Origin: Bryobacterales bacterium
Lineage (GTDB): Bacteria; Acidobacteriota; Terriglobia; Bryobacterales; Bryobacteraceae
DNA length: 53,075 nt
Direction: 5' to 3'
NCBI GenBank assembly: GCA_947467395.1
Contig: CANIIC010000006.1
Coordinates: forward strand, 1 to 53,075
How positions within the stretch are numbered: the first letter of the stretch is position 1; every line of letters starts with the position of its first letter. The position numbers and the translations under genes are program-made. The notes under the pieces are model-generated. The model was not told where the DNA came from. It was given only the letters and a program-made list of their open reading frames with translations, and searched no databases. This document shows, one piece after another, positions 1-8,312 of this stretch.

Positions 1-1034
1 CCGCCGGAGTTCGGGTCCACGATGTTGCCGCTGCGCAATTCGTAGGTGCGCTGGTAGGTATGTTCGTGACCGTTCAGAACTAACTGCACGCCGTTCTTTT
101 CGAGGATCGGCACGATGTGATCGCGCACGCGAGCCGCTTCTGGCTCTGACGCATGCTTGCCAGTCGCGTAGCCGGGATGATGGAAGAACGCGATGCGCCA
201 GAACTTTCGCGTGTTCGCCAGATCCTGCTCCAGCCAGCGCAACATCGCGCCGGTGCCATCGGCCGCCTGTTGCAACGGGAGGTTCGTATCGAGCGCGACA
301 AAATGCGCATTCGCCCAATCGAAGGAGTAGTAGCGGCCCCAATCCTCGTAAGGCACGCCGTTGACCGGATGCACGCGGCCCGACAAACTAGGCTTTGCCG
401 CATCCGTGTAGTACTCGTGATTGCCGAGCGTCGCAAAAAACGGGACTTGCGCCATCAACTCGCGATAGACACCGTAGTAGTTATTTTCGATGCTGCTGTG
501 CGTCGCCAGATCGTAGGCCAAGTCGCCGTTCGCCAGGACAAAATCGACATCATGCTGGTGCATCTGCCGGGCGACCGCGAACTGTTCGGGACTGCCCTCC
601 CCCGCGTCCGCAAAATGCAGGAAACGGAATGCGCCTGGGCCCTCGGTGCGAAACTGCAGCGGTCGACTCAGCGGCGATGCCAGAGGCACGCCACTCGCTT
701 CGACATGATACTGATACTGAGTGTCGCGGGTAAGGCCGTACAACGTCGCGCGGTACTGATAGTAGCTGGCGTCAAGGCCCGTCAGCGAAGCGTCGAACTT
801 TGTGGATTGGGCATCGTAGGACCGCGTCTTGCCATCCGGATCGGTGACCACCACGCGAGCCACGTGCTGCGAAGGCATAGTCCACAGCACTGTGGCTTCG
901 CTCGCACTGACGTTCTGAATAGTCGGCGTGCGTACGAACGTGCCCGTCGAGGACGCGCTTTGCGCTCGCAACACCGAACTGCCGGTTACCGCAACTGCTG
1001 CGCCGAGAAATCCCCGGCGGCTAAATTTCGACAT
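1..1034 (-). CDS. Tat-exported metallophosphoesterase, purple acid phosphatase-like (partial)
   Basis: The frame is open to the left edge, so the C-terminus lies outside the window; about 344 codons are visible. The ATG at 1034 has GGGGA five bases upstream. The protein starts MSKFSRRGFLGAAVAV, a twin-arginine signal, so it is exported folded, probably with its metals already bound. An Ig/fibronectin-like domain follows (about residues 35-125), then a calcineurin-like phosphoesterase domain. Visible metal-site motifs are FADAG, NGDLAYD, LGNHEY, FFHHPGY and NGHEHTYQR. This order matches purple acid phosphatase-type enzymes, which hydrolyse phosphate esters. The first metal motif is a little unusual (ADAG rather than GDxG). 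The substrate is unknown. It lies downstream of the CotH-like gene on the same strand, separated by 68 bases. Confidence 0.88.
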   Translation of the reverse strand, partial: MSKFSRRGFLGAAVAVTGSSVLRAQSASSTGTFVRTPTIQNVSASEATVLWTMPSQHVARVVVTDPDGKTRSYDAQSTKFDASLTGLDASYYQYRATLYGLTRDTQYQYHVEASGVPLASPLSRPLQFRTEGPGAFRFLHFADAGEGSPEQFAVARQMHQHDVDFVLANGDLAYDLATHSSIENNYYGVYRELMAQVPFFATLGNHEYYTDAAKPSLSGRVHPVNGVPYEDWGRYYSFDWANAHFVALDTNLPLQQAADGTGAMLRWLEQDLANTRKFWRIAFFHHPGYATGKHASEPEAARVRDHIVPILEKNGVQLVLNGHEHTYQRTYELRSGNIVDPNSG

Positions 1035-1102
1035 CTAAATCCCCAACGCTCTAACGAGCGCAGTTGGCATCAGACTACCAGAACACCCGCTGCCGAACAA
1101 GG

Positions 1103-2992
1103 CTAACGTACGGGCAACGCGTAACCTCCGCCGGGTTCCCCCAGCATCACCAGCCGTAATCCCCACTCCCCGGAACTCAAGCCTTCCGGTACCTGCACCA
1201 CCACCTGTTGCATCGCCGCATACCCCGGCGACAACCCGGCCCACAGCACCGTCCCTGGCACACCGCCCACGGTCGCCGAAACGACATTCTTCATCTGCAC
1301 TAACCGATCCACCGGCGCGGGCTGGCCGCTGGCATCGTCGCTCTGCGCACGCCCCAGCCCCGTCGCCCACGTCACGATCCACTCGCCAGCCGTTACCGGA
1401 TCGGACGCCGTCACCGATCGCCCATCAGCATGCGTAACGGTAAAGATCCCCGGAGAGGCGATCCACACCTCCACTGGCCACGCATGGCTGCTCCCCGCCG
1501 CATCGGTCACCACCACAGAGGTCGGTCCACTCAAGACTTCCGACGGAGTCTGAAACCAGATTCCTGTTTCGGATGCAATCAACATTGGTGCCGGGATGCC
1601 GCCGACAGTGACAGACACGCCACCTAAGTTCGTGGGCAGCGGCCAGGAGGTCGCTCGCTCCGTGCCGCGAATCGGCAGCGCTACACGTAACAAGCCCATC
1701 ATCCCTGGGGCCAGGACGGGCACGCCGGAAGCAGCATTCATCACCGCACCCAACGTCAAGCTCGGAACACTGGAGGATTCCACCCACCCCTCCGCCTTCA
1801 ACGCCGCTGTGACGAACGCAGCCCGCTCCTGCGCGAACTGCCGCGCCGCGTTCACATTCGCCTCAAAGGATGGCAGCGGGCACGCCTGTGAGGATCCGTC
1901 CACCAGGCAGACGCGCGAGGGATCCTGTGCCACTGCATCCCGGACCATCAGATACTCTCGCTGCAACTCTGTTTCCAGCCACCCGCCCGGACCACCAATC
2001 GCCTCGCTCGCTTCATGCAACGTGTCAAAGTAACGCTTGCGGAGCTCGGGAACCTGCAACGCGCGATGCAACAGCACATTGTCGTCGACCGCCTGGAAGA
2101 TCGGCCAACGCGAACTCACGAAGGTCATCTCCTTGTCCCAGGGCAGCGCAAAGAACCGGTCATCCCCTGCGCGCCGATACAGGTAGAAATTCGTCATGCC
2201 TCCGGTACTGAACATCCCGTCGGCCTCACCCATGAATACTTCGACGGCCGCGTAGGCGACAAACGCACCTAAGTCGGTGTACTTACTGACTGCGGCCACG
2301 AACTCCGCGTCGGAGGAAAGATTCACGGCCTTTACCCACGCCGCGATCACTTGCCCTTGCGGATCATCGGTGTGCGTCTTCGGATCAAAGAGCGTCGGCA
2401 CATACGGCGTCGCGGCGTCGCCCAGATACTGGAAGTGGTTGTTCTGCCCACCCTGCGCTTCATACAAGTAACCGCTATCGTCGCCGAAGCGTGTGATCAG
2501 GAAGCGCGAATCAATCGGCTCGGCCATCTCATACATCGCCACGTACTGCCCGTTCACGAATAGGCGCGCGTGCGCCGTCCGCTGAAACGGCATCCCCATG
2601 CGTTCAAACACGCGCATCGTCAAAGTTTCATGCAGCGTCGAAGAATCCTCCAAGAAGTTCCGCAGAATCACCGACTGCAGACCCAGGAAACGCTGTCCTG
2701 CGGTGAACTTGTCGAACTCGATGCCGATGCCCGGCTTAATCGGATTCAAACTCCCGGTGCCGCGCGTATGCACACCCACCGACTGAACCGTCATCCCGCG
2801 CCATACAAAGTCGGCGCGGTAGTTGGTCTTCTTGTCGGTGTAGTTGTCGTGCAGCTTCTGCCAGTCCGCAGGCGCCATAGTGAGGCGAATCTCCTGCAAG
2901 ACGCTACCGTCCAGGAAATCCGCCGCCAGTTGCGCCCACCCGCAGTGGGCGACCAGCGCCAGCAGGAAGCCGAGCTTGAGGAACCGTGTCAT
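1103..2992 (-). CDS. Secreted CotH-like protein kinase-fold protein with Solibacter C-terminal domain
   Basis: 629 residues. I chose the ATG at 2992 because GGAGG sits just upstream and the protein then begins with a normal signal peptide (MTRFLKLGFLLALVAHCGWA). A longer frame to 3085 has no such start. Residues about 20-400 match the CotH family, known for spore-coat protein phosphorylation in Bacillus and common as secreted proteins elsewhere. Visible motifs are RGTGSLNPIKPGIGIEFD, LRNFLEDSSTLHE, GQYVAMYEMAEPID and LPWDKEMTF. Residues about 410-629 look like the Solibacter C-terminal domain: NAASGVPVLAPG, GGVSVTVGGIPAP, SPGIFT and TWATGLGRAQ. That domain is thought to be a surface or secretion-associated beta domain; its role is unproven. 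Whether this CotH is catalytic cannot be judged here. Confidence 0.87.
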   Translation of the reverse strand: MTRFLKLGFLLALVAHCGWAQLAADFLDGSVLQEIRLTMAPADWQKLHDNYTDKKTNYRADFVWRGMTVQSVGVHTRGTGSLNPIKPGIGIEFDKFTAGQRFLGLQSVILRNFLEDSSTLHETLTMRVFERMGMPFQRTAHARLFVNGQYVAMYEMAEPIDSRFLITRFGDDSGYLYEAQGGQNNHFQYLGDAATPYVPTLFDPKTHTDDPQGQVIAAWVKAVNLSSDAEFVAAVSKYTDLGAFVAYAAVEVFMGEADGMFSTGGMTNFYLYRRAGDDRFFALPWDKEMTFVSSRWPIFQAVDDNVLLHRALQVPELRKRYFDTLHEASEAIGGPGGWLETELQREYLMVRDAVAQDPSRVCLVDGSSQACPLPSFEANVNAARQFAQERAAFVTAALKAEGWVESSSVPSLTLGAVMNAASGVPVLAPGMMGLLRVALPIRGTERATSWPLPTNLGGVSVTVGGIPAPMLIASETGIWFQTPSEVLSGPTSVVVTDAAGSSHAWPVEVWIASPGIFTVTHADGRSVTASDPVTAGEWIVTWATGLGRAQSDDASGQPAPVDRLVQMKNVVSATVGGVPGTVLWAGLSPGYAAMQQVVVQVPEGLSSGEWGLRLVMLGEPGGGYALPVR

Positions 2993-3120
2993 AGACCTCC
3001 TAACCCTAATAGAGGCACGCGAATAGCCATGAGTTTCCCCAACAGGATCAATTAGATGGATTCTGAAGGTGCGGAAAGGCGACAAAAAAGGTGCGTGAAA
3101 GGACTCAGCGGAGGGGTGGA

Positions 3121-3197
3121 TGGTGGGCCCGACAGAACTCGAATCTGTGACCTCTACCGTGTCAAGGTAGCGCTCTAACCAACTGAGCTACGGGCCC
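3121..3197 (-). tRNA. tRNA-Val(GAC), CCA encoded
   Basis: The complement folds into a full cloverleaf of 77 bases: acceptor GGGCCCG/CGGGCCC, D arm GCTC/GAGC, anticodon stem CTACC/GGTAG around loop TTGACAC, T arm ACAGA/TCTGT with TTCGAGT loop. The anticodon GAC reads valine codons GUC/GUU. The 3' CCA is encoded (3121-3123). It lies 60 bases downstream of the MOSC gene on the same strand and could be co-transcribed or use its own promoter (an AT-rich TATATT at 3222-3227 is the only candidate seen). Confidence 0.97.
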
Positions 3198-3257
3198 GCG
3201 AACAAAGCGTGGGAATCTCAAATATAACATGGCCGCCCCCAAACCGCAGCATTTGGG

Positions 3258-3998
3258 TCACGGGAAGATGACGGAATCGCCCACTCGGAGGGTCTTGCCT
3301 GCCTCGCCGGACCCGATTCGGGTGTTGGCCGCGAAGCGGTAGAAATGATCGAACCCCGCACGCGGGGCAAAGGCGGGTAGCTGCGCCTGGCGAAGCTCGG
3401 CAAAGCGCTTCTGGAAGCCAGCGTCCTGCGCTCCCGTGCGCGCATCTCGCGAGGGCACCACGCAGCGCTGGCAGGGGTTTACGGCGTGAACCTCGACGTC
3501 GCCGACACGGAAGCTGGCGCCAGAAAGGCGATCTTCCCAGAAGGGCTCGGGGGCATCGAATTCGATGTTCGTGCGAAAGCGACGGCGGACCTCCGCCTCA
3601 TCCAAAGAGAACCAAGCCGCGACCTGCCGAAGCGACGGGCTGGACACAAACGTCGGCCCCGGGGAATCCAGATCATCCGGAAACCCCACTTCCGCGTTCT
3701 CCCGACACTCGACCGGTTCGCCGAGCCGTTCGGAGAACCAGTGCGCGATCGCCGGACCCTGACGATCGAGTGAGAAGACATCACCGTCGAGCGCGACCTC
3801 GCGTGCCGTCAGATCGTAGACTGCCCGAATCGCGTAAATCTCTGCCCGGTTCTTGCCGTTGACGAATCGCCCACGCGCGTCGACCATAGCCCAGCGTCGA
3901 TCAAATTCCAGGGCGCCACTGGGAAGCACACGTGCAAACTCCACCCGCAAGGCATCGAGCGCCTTGATCGGGTGGAGTTGGATTGCGGTAACGATCAC
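3258..3998 (-). CDS. MOSC domain-containing protein (YcbX-like)
   Basis: 246 residues from a GTG one base after the stop of the receptor gene, so translation is probably coupled. The N-terminal half (MIVTAIQLHPIKALDAL, then FDRRWAMVDARGRF) is a MOSC_N beta-barrel. The C-terminal half is the MOSC domain, with the conserved cysteine in NPCQRCVVPSRDARTG and a closing beta strand LRVGDSVIFP. MOSC proteins bind or transfer sulfur on molybdenum cofactor; YcbX-type members reduce N-hydroxylated compounds. No ferredoxin domain is fused, so an electron donor must come from elsewhere. Family assignment is firm; the substrate is not known. Confidence 0.87.
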   Translation of the reverse strand: MIVTAIQLHPIKALDALRVEFARVLPSGALEFDRRWAMVDARGRFVNGKNRAEIYAIRAVYDLTAREVALDGDVFSLDRQGPAIAHWFSERLGEPVECRENAEVGFPDDLDSPGPTFVSSPSLRQVAAWFSLDEAEVRRRFRTNIEFDAPEPFWEDRLSGASFRVGDVEVHAVNPCQRCVVPSRDARTGAQDAGFQKRFAELRQAQLPAFAPRAGFDHFYRFAANTRIGSGEAGKTLRVGDSVIFP

Positions 3999-3999
3999 T

Positions 4000-6900
4000 T
4001 TAGAAGATCAGCTTGAGGCCACCCTGCATCTGACGCGACGACGTGGTGGTCGACGTGATCAGACCGGCGGAGGCCGCGAAGGACGTGCCGCTGAACACGA
4101 TCGGATTCGGTGTACCGAAGTTCGCGCGGTTCAGCAGATTGAACGCTTCGGCGCGGAACTGCAGCGTGAAGCGTTCGCCCAGCTTGGTGTTCTTCATCAC
4201 GGAGAGATCCACGGTCGCCACGCCCGGTCCACGCAGGATGCCACGACCGGCGTTACCGAAGGTGCCGGCGGTCGGCAACAGGAACGCGTTCGGATCGAAC
4301 CAGCGATTCGGATCGCCCGTCACGATGCTACCGGTGAAGTTCGGGTTGAGGTTCGGCCGATCAGGATTGCGCGTGTCGCCGTTGCCGGAGCGGTTCGAAC
4401 CCACCGTAGGCGTGAACGGGAAGCCGCTCAGCATCGTGGCGATGGTATTGAGTTCCCAACCACCGACAATCTTGCTGACCGCGCCCTTGCTGCCCTGCAT
4501 CCAGCGCTGGCCAGGTCCGAACGGCAGTTCGTAGCGAGCCGAGATGGTTGACTGCGTACGGACATCGAGAGCCGACGGGCCCCAGTCGCGGCGCAGATTC
4601 GTACGATCCAGCAACATCTGCGGCTGATTGTTCGATTGCGCGCCGGTCAGGGCCGAGTTCAGATCCAGGTTCTTCGACCACGTGAAGTTGCCGCGGAACT
4701 GCAGGCCCTTCGTCATGCGACGCGTCAGATCGATCTGCATGCCGTTATAGCTGGAGTTGGCTTGCGTCATCCAGAAGAAGCCGCCCGCCAGATACTGGTT
4801 CGGGCGCGTGGCCACAGGGATGTACTGCTGACCCTGCGTGACGACGCCGCGCGAAGCCGCAGCCAACGTGCCGCCAGAGATACAGGTCGCCGACTGGCAG
4901 GTTCGCGCCGCGACCGAATTCGGATCCATGCTGAGCAAACCGTGGTAGCCAAAGGAGCCGACGTACGCGATACGGATCGATGTATTGGAACTGAGTTGCT
5001 GCTCAATTGAGAAGTTCCAGTTCTGCAGCGCCGGGGTCTTCGCATCCGCCTGAACACCCTGCGGAGCGTAGGTAGTGCAAGGCGTGGGCACGCCGGGACC
5101 GCACGTCGGAGCAGGCTTCACTCCGGACACGACCGGCAGGTAGTTGAACATCGAACCCGTGGTGTAGGTCACTGCACCGTTGTACGGGGCGATCGAATTC
5201 AGCAGGAACGCCAGGTTGTCGATCAACGTGTAGTAGGTGCCGTAGCCCGCGCGAATCGCGGTCTTGCCGTTACCGAACGGGTCCCAGGCGAGGCTCACAC
5301 GCGGCGCGAACAATTTCTTCGCGTTGTTGGTGGTGAACGCTGAATTCGAGGTGCGCGGTTCGGTGATCAGAATGCCGTTCGCATCCATCATCCAGTTGCC
5401 CGCGCGGCCGGCCACTTCGTTCCATCCTGTAGTGAATTCGTGGCGCAGACCGATCTGCACCGTCAGGTTGCGGCGCACGCGAATCGTGTCATCCACGAAC
5501 CACGCACCGAACAAGCTGCGGAAGCCCAGACCGCTGGGATTCGGGATCACCTGAAAGTTCGTCGGGGTGCCCTGCAAGAATCCCGTGAGGTTGGCGAAGG
5601 TCGCTTGTCCCAAGCGGCGCGACGCGCTGTTTTCGTTGTCCTGCATGCGCTGGAACCACGCGCCCACACTCAGTTGATGGCGCCCCGCCGTGATTGCCAC
5701 CGTATCAGAGTAGGTGAACAGGTTGCGGCGATTCAGAACGTTCGCCGCGTTATTCGAGCCAGCCGCGGTGATCGAGGCCAAGCCCGTCGTCGTGTTGCCA
5801 CCGCCGACGATGAAGCCGCCGATCTGCTGGCCTTGCACGAAGGAGAGGCTGGAGGGGAACTGCTTGAACTCCAGGGCATCGAAGTTGAAACCGGCGCGAG
5901 AGAAGCCAGCGCGGAAGGTGTTCAGGACACGCGGAGAGAACACGTGCGTCTCTTGCAAACTCAACACATGCGCCCGCAGATGCACCGCGGAACCGAACAG
6001 TGGATCGGCGTTCGGCACCTGGCTGTTGCCGTCGTCGATCGTGTAGCTGGTGGTCAGAATATCGTTCGAAGTGATGTTATAGTCGCCACGCGCTGTGCCG
6101 AAATCTTCGCGAACCTTGCGCTTGGGGTTGTTGAAGGAAAGCGCAGAGCCCGTTTCTACACCATTGGCCAGCAACTGGGGACCGTTCACTTCCGGCCACA
6201 ACTGCATGTAAGGCAACATGCGCAGATCCAGATTCGCCACCGTGCTGTAGACGCCACTCGCGTTGGGCAGGCGGCCCTGGCGGGCTTCATTATTCGGCAC
6301 CACCGTCACGTTTGTCACATCCAAACGTTCGCGGAAACCTTCCCAGTTGCCGAATAGGAACAACTTGTCCTTCTTGATGGGACCTCCCAGCGCGGCGCCA
6401 AACTGATTGCGGCGGAACGGCGGCGTAGCGCCTCGATCATAGAAGTTGCGCGCATCCAGCTTGTTGTTACGGATGAATTCGAACAGCGATCCGTGCACCG
6501 CGTTGCTGCCGGACATCGTCACCACGTTCACCTGCGCGCCAGCGCGCTTGCCGTATTCGGCGGAGTAATTGTCGGTCAACAGGTTGAACTCGCGCACCGC
6601 ATCCACGCCCAGTAACTGGCCGCTCACGCCACCCGGCGTGTTCGACAGCTGACTCGATCCCGTGTATTCGATGCCGTTCAACAGGAAGATATTTTCCAGC
6701 GGACGACGGCCCGCGACAGCGAAGTTGCTGCCGTTACTGGTGCTGGTACCCGAACTGCGGAGCGGATAATTGATGGCGCTGGGATTCAGCGTGATCAAGT
6801 TATCGAAGCTGCGGCCATTCAGCGGCAGTTCCTTGATTTGGCGCTCACTCACGATTCCGAATACCGGCGACGTGGTCGTATTCACGACCGGAATTTCTTC

Positions 6901-7266
6901 AGTCACCGTGATGGAATCGCTCACCGCCCCCAGTTCCAACATGAAGTTCACGACTGCATCCTGCCCCACAACCAAGCTGATTCCCGTACGCAGCGTCGCG
7001 CGGAACATGTCCTTCTCGGCACGCACTTCTTGCGCACCCAGAGGCAGCCCGAACACTCTGTAGTTGCCGCTGCCGTCGGTCATCACGGTGCGCGTCGCTC
7101 CGGTTTCGATGCTCTTCACTGTCACAGCGGCGGAGCTCACGCCCGCGCCGGTGGTATCTTCCACGCGACCTGAGATGGATGCTCCGACCTGCGCAAACAT
7201 GGCAGACGTCAGCAGCAACGCAAGGAGCGTAGTCTTAGAAAAACTCAGGACCGACCAGCCATGCAT
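4000..7266 (-). CDS. TonB-dependent outer-membrane receptor with carboxypeptidase-regulatory domain (Oar-like)
   Basis: 1088 residues from the ATG at 7266, which gives a signal peptide (MHGWSVLSFSKTTLLALLL...FAQ) and a 32-base overlap with the DUF58 gene. An ATG at 7341 in frame would add 25 residues and a 107-base overlap. After the signal comes a carboxypeptidase regulatory-like domain (ISGRVEDTTGAGVSSAAVTV, GNYRVFGLPLG), a plug region (ELPLNGRSFDNLITLNP), then the long barrel with RNQFGAALGGPI and FRAGFSR-type strands, ending GGLKLIF with a terminal aromatic as expected for outer-membrane insertion. Acidobacteria carry many such receptors, which probably import large substrates using a TonB complex; the ligand cannot be told from sequence. 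Confidence 0.92.
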   Translation of the reverse strand: MHGWSVLSFSKTTLLALLLTSAMFAQVGASISGRVEDTTGAGVSSAAVTVKSIETGATRTVMTDGSGNYRVFGLPLGAQEVRAEKDMFRATLRTGISLVVGQDAVVNFMLELGAVSDSITVTEEIPVVNTTTSPVFGIVSERQIKELPLNGRSFDNLITLNPSAINYPLRSSGTSTSNGSNFAVAGRRPLENIFLLNGIEYTGSSQLSNTPGGVSGQLLGVDAVREFNLLTDNYSAEYGKRAGAQVNVVTMSGSNAVHGSLFEFIRNNKLDARNFYDRGATPPFRRNQFGAALGGPIKKDKLFLFGNWEGFRERLDVTNVTVVPNNEARQGRLPNASGVYSTVANLDLRMLPYMQLWPEVNGPQLLANGVETGSALSFNNPKRKVREDFGTARGDYNITSNDILTTSYTIDDGNSQVPNADPLFGSAVHLRAHVLSLQETHVFSPRVLNTFRAGFSRAGFNFDALEFKQFPSSLSFVQGQQIGGFIVGGGNTTTGLASITAAGSNNAANVLNRRNLFTYSDTVAITAGRHQLSVGAWFQRMQDNENSASRRLGQATFANLTGFLQGTPTNFQVIPNPSGLGFRSLFGAWFVDDTIRVRRNLTVQIGLRHEFTTGWNEVAGRAGNWMMDANGILITEPRTSNSAFTTNNAKKLFAPRVSLAWDPFGNGKTAIRAGYGTYYTLIDNLAFLLNSIAPYNGAVTYTTGSMFNYLPVVSGVKPAPTCGPGVPTPCTTYAPQGVQADAKTPALQNWNFSIEQQLSSNTSIRIAYVGSFGYHGLLSMDPNSVAARTCQSATCISGGTLAAASRGVVTQGQQYIPVATRPNQYLAGGFFWMTQANSSYNGMQIDLTRRMTKGLQFRGNFTWSKNLDLNSALTGAQSNNQPQMLLDRTNLRRDWGPSALDVRTQSTISARYELPFGPGQRWMQGSKGAVSKIVGGWELNTIATMLSGFPFTPTVGSNRSGNGDTRNPDRPNLNPNFTGSIVTGDPNRWFDPNAFLLPTAGTFGNAGRGILRGPGVATVDLSVMKNTKLGERFTLQFRAEAFNLLNRANFGTPNPIVFSGTSFAASAGLITSTTTSSRQMQGGLKLIF

Positions 7267-8305
7267 GCGCTGACTGCGACGAACACCAACCAAGAGCCCT
7301 AAATCGTTCAGGATTTTGTGTAAATACGATGTGGAAGTCATTGTTGTCCGGGACCGTTTCGGGCCTGCCCTTCCGTGGGGAGACCAACGCTAAATATTTA
7401 AGGATAGTATAGATGTCTTCGGAGGGGGCATCCCACGTTTGGGTGATAAAGCGAAGCCGAGTATGCCGCTCGGCCATCTCAAAGGCGAGAAATGCCGCGC
7501 ATTCGACGGCGGTTTCAAACCACTGTTCTGCGCCTTCCGGAATATCGAGATCCAGATAAATCACCACCGCGCCCGATTGTTCCTGAACAAACTCCCGGAC
7601 CTGTAATTCGCCGGTATGCGCCGTCGCTTTCCAGTCCACGTTCTTCGCACTGTCGGAGCCTTCGTACGGGCGAATACGGTAAAAGTCGCTTCCCTGCCCC
7701 CGCTCCATCGCGGCGAGCCCCTCTTGCACGGAGTTGAGCAATGTCTCGAAACCCGGCTTGGGATCGAGGCACGGATACACAATGACTTCATGACGGATGG
7801 TGACATCCTCGCGCCGCTCCACGAAGCCGAACGGGAAGCGCGTGGAGAATTGGAAATTCCGTTCGGTGTGCGCACCACGCGTCGGAAAGTAGAGTTCGAC
7901 GGGTTCGTCAATAGACCCGCCTCCGGTCACCATCGGAAAATACAGCGTCGGCTTCGGCACGCCGCCGGGCTCGCGACTGAAGGCCAGGTGCACACTGAAC
8001 GACGGCACCCACTGTTTCAGATTCTTCAAGCGCACACCCGCGCGAACCTGACGACGCGCCGATGCATGCGGCGGTAGCAGGAGCTCCAATCCCAACCCCG
8101 CGAGGCTCAGTCGCCCGACGAAGCCGGAGATCATCAACGTTGCGACCATGGCCGCCAAAATCAGGAACAACAAATTGTTCGCCGATACGAAGGCCGCCAC
8201 CCCAACAAGCACGATCGCGGCTACGTAAGCCAGCCCGAACAGCGTCAGCCGTTGCCGGAATCGGGCATCCCACGCGGCTTGCACGCGATCGAGCCAGCGC
8301 CTCAT
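7235..8305 (-). CDS. DUF58 domain-containing membrane protein
   Basis: 356 residues. The ATG at 8305 is preceded at ideal distance by GAGGTG, so I prefer it over the GTG at 8311. Two hydrophobic helices at the N-terminus (about residues 18-70) anchor the protein. The C-terminal half carries the DUF58 signature: DFYRIRPYEGSDSAKNVDW followed by TGELQVREFVQE, then a VWA-like strand VVIYLDLDIP. DUF58 proteins normally sit beside a MoxR-type AAA ATPase and VWA proteins. None of these is visible here; instead the gene lies between a UvrC-like gene (8 bases upstream) and an outer-membrane receptor gene it overlaps. Function is unknown. Confidence 0.88.
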   Translation of the reverse strand: MRRWLDRVQAAWDARFRQRLTLFGLAYVAAIVLVGVAAFVSANNLLFLILAAMVATLMISGFVGRLSLAGLGLELLLPPHASARRQVRAGVRLKNLKQWVPSFSVHLAFSREPGGVPKPTLYFPMVTGGGSIDEPVELYFPTRGAHTERNFQFSTRFPFGFVERREDVTIRHEVIVYPCLDPKPGFETLLNSVQEGLAAMERGQGSDFYRIRPYEGSDSAKNVDWKATAHTGELQVREFVQEQSGAVVIYLDLDIPEGAEQWFETAVECAAFLAFEMAERHTRLRFITQTWDAPSEDIYTILKYLALVSPRKGRPETVPDNNDFHIVFTQNPERFRALGWCSSQSAHAWLVGPEFF

Positions 8306-8312
8306 AGACACC

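Noticed and set aside
153-1106. Long plus-strand open frame of 317 codons opposite the left-edge phosphoesterase
   Set aside because: It is the antisense shadow of a well-supported gene with Tat signal and metal motifs; its translation is Arg/Ala-rich with no recognisable domain.
2993-3120. Six-T run on the minus strand after the tRNA as a terminator
   Set aside because: TTTTTT (3084-3089) has no stable stem before it, so I could not support a terminator.
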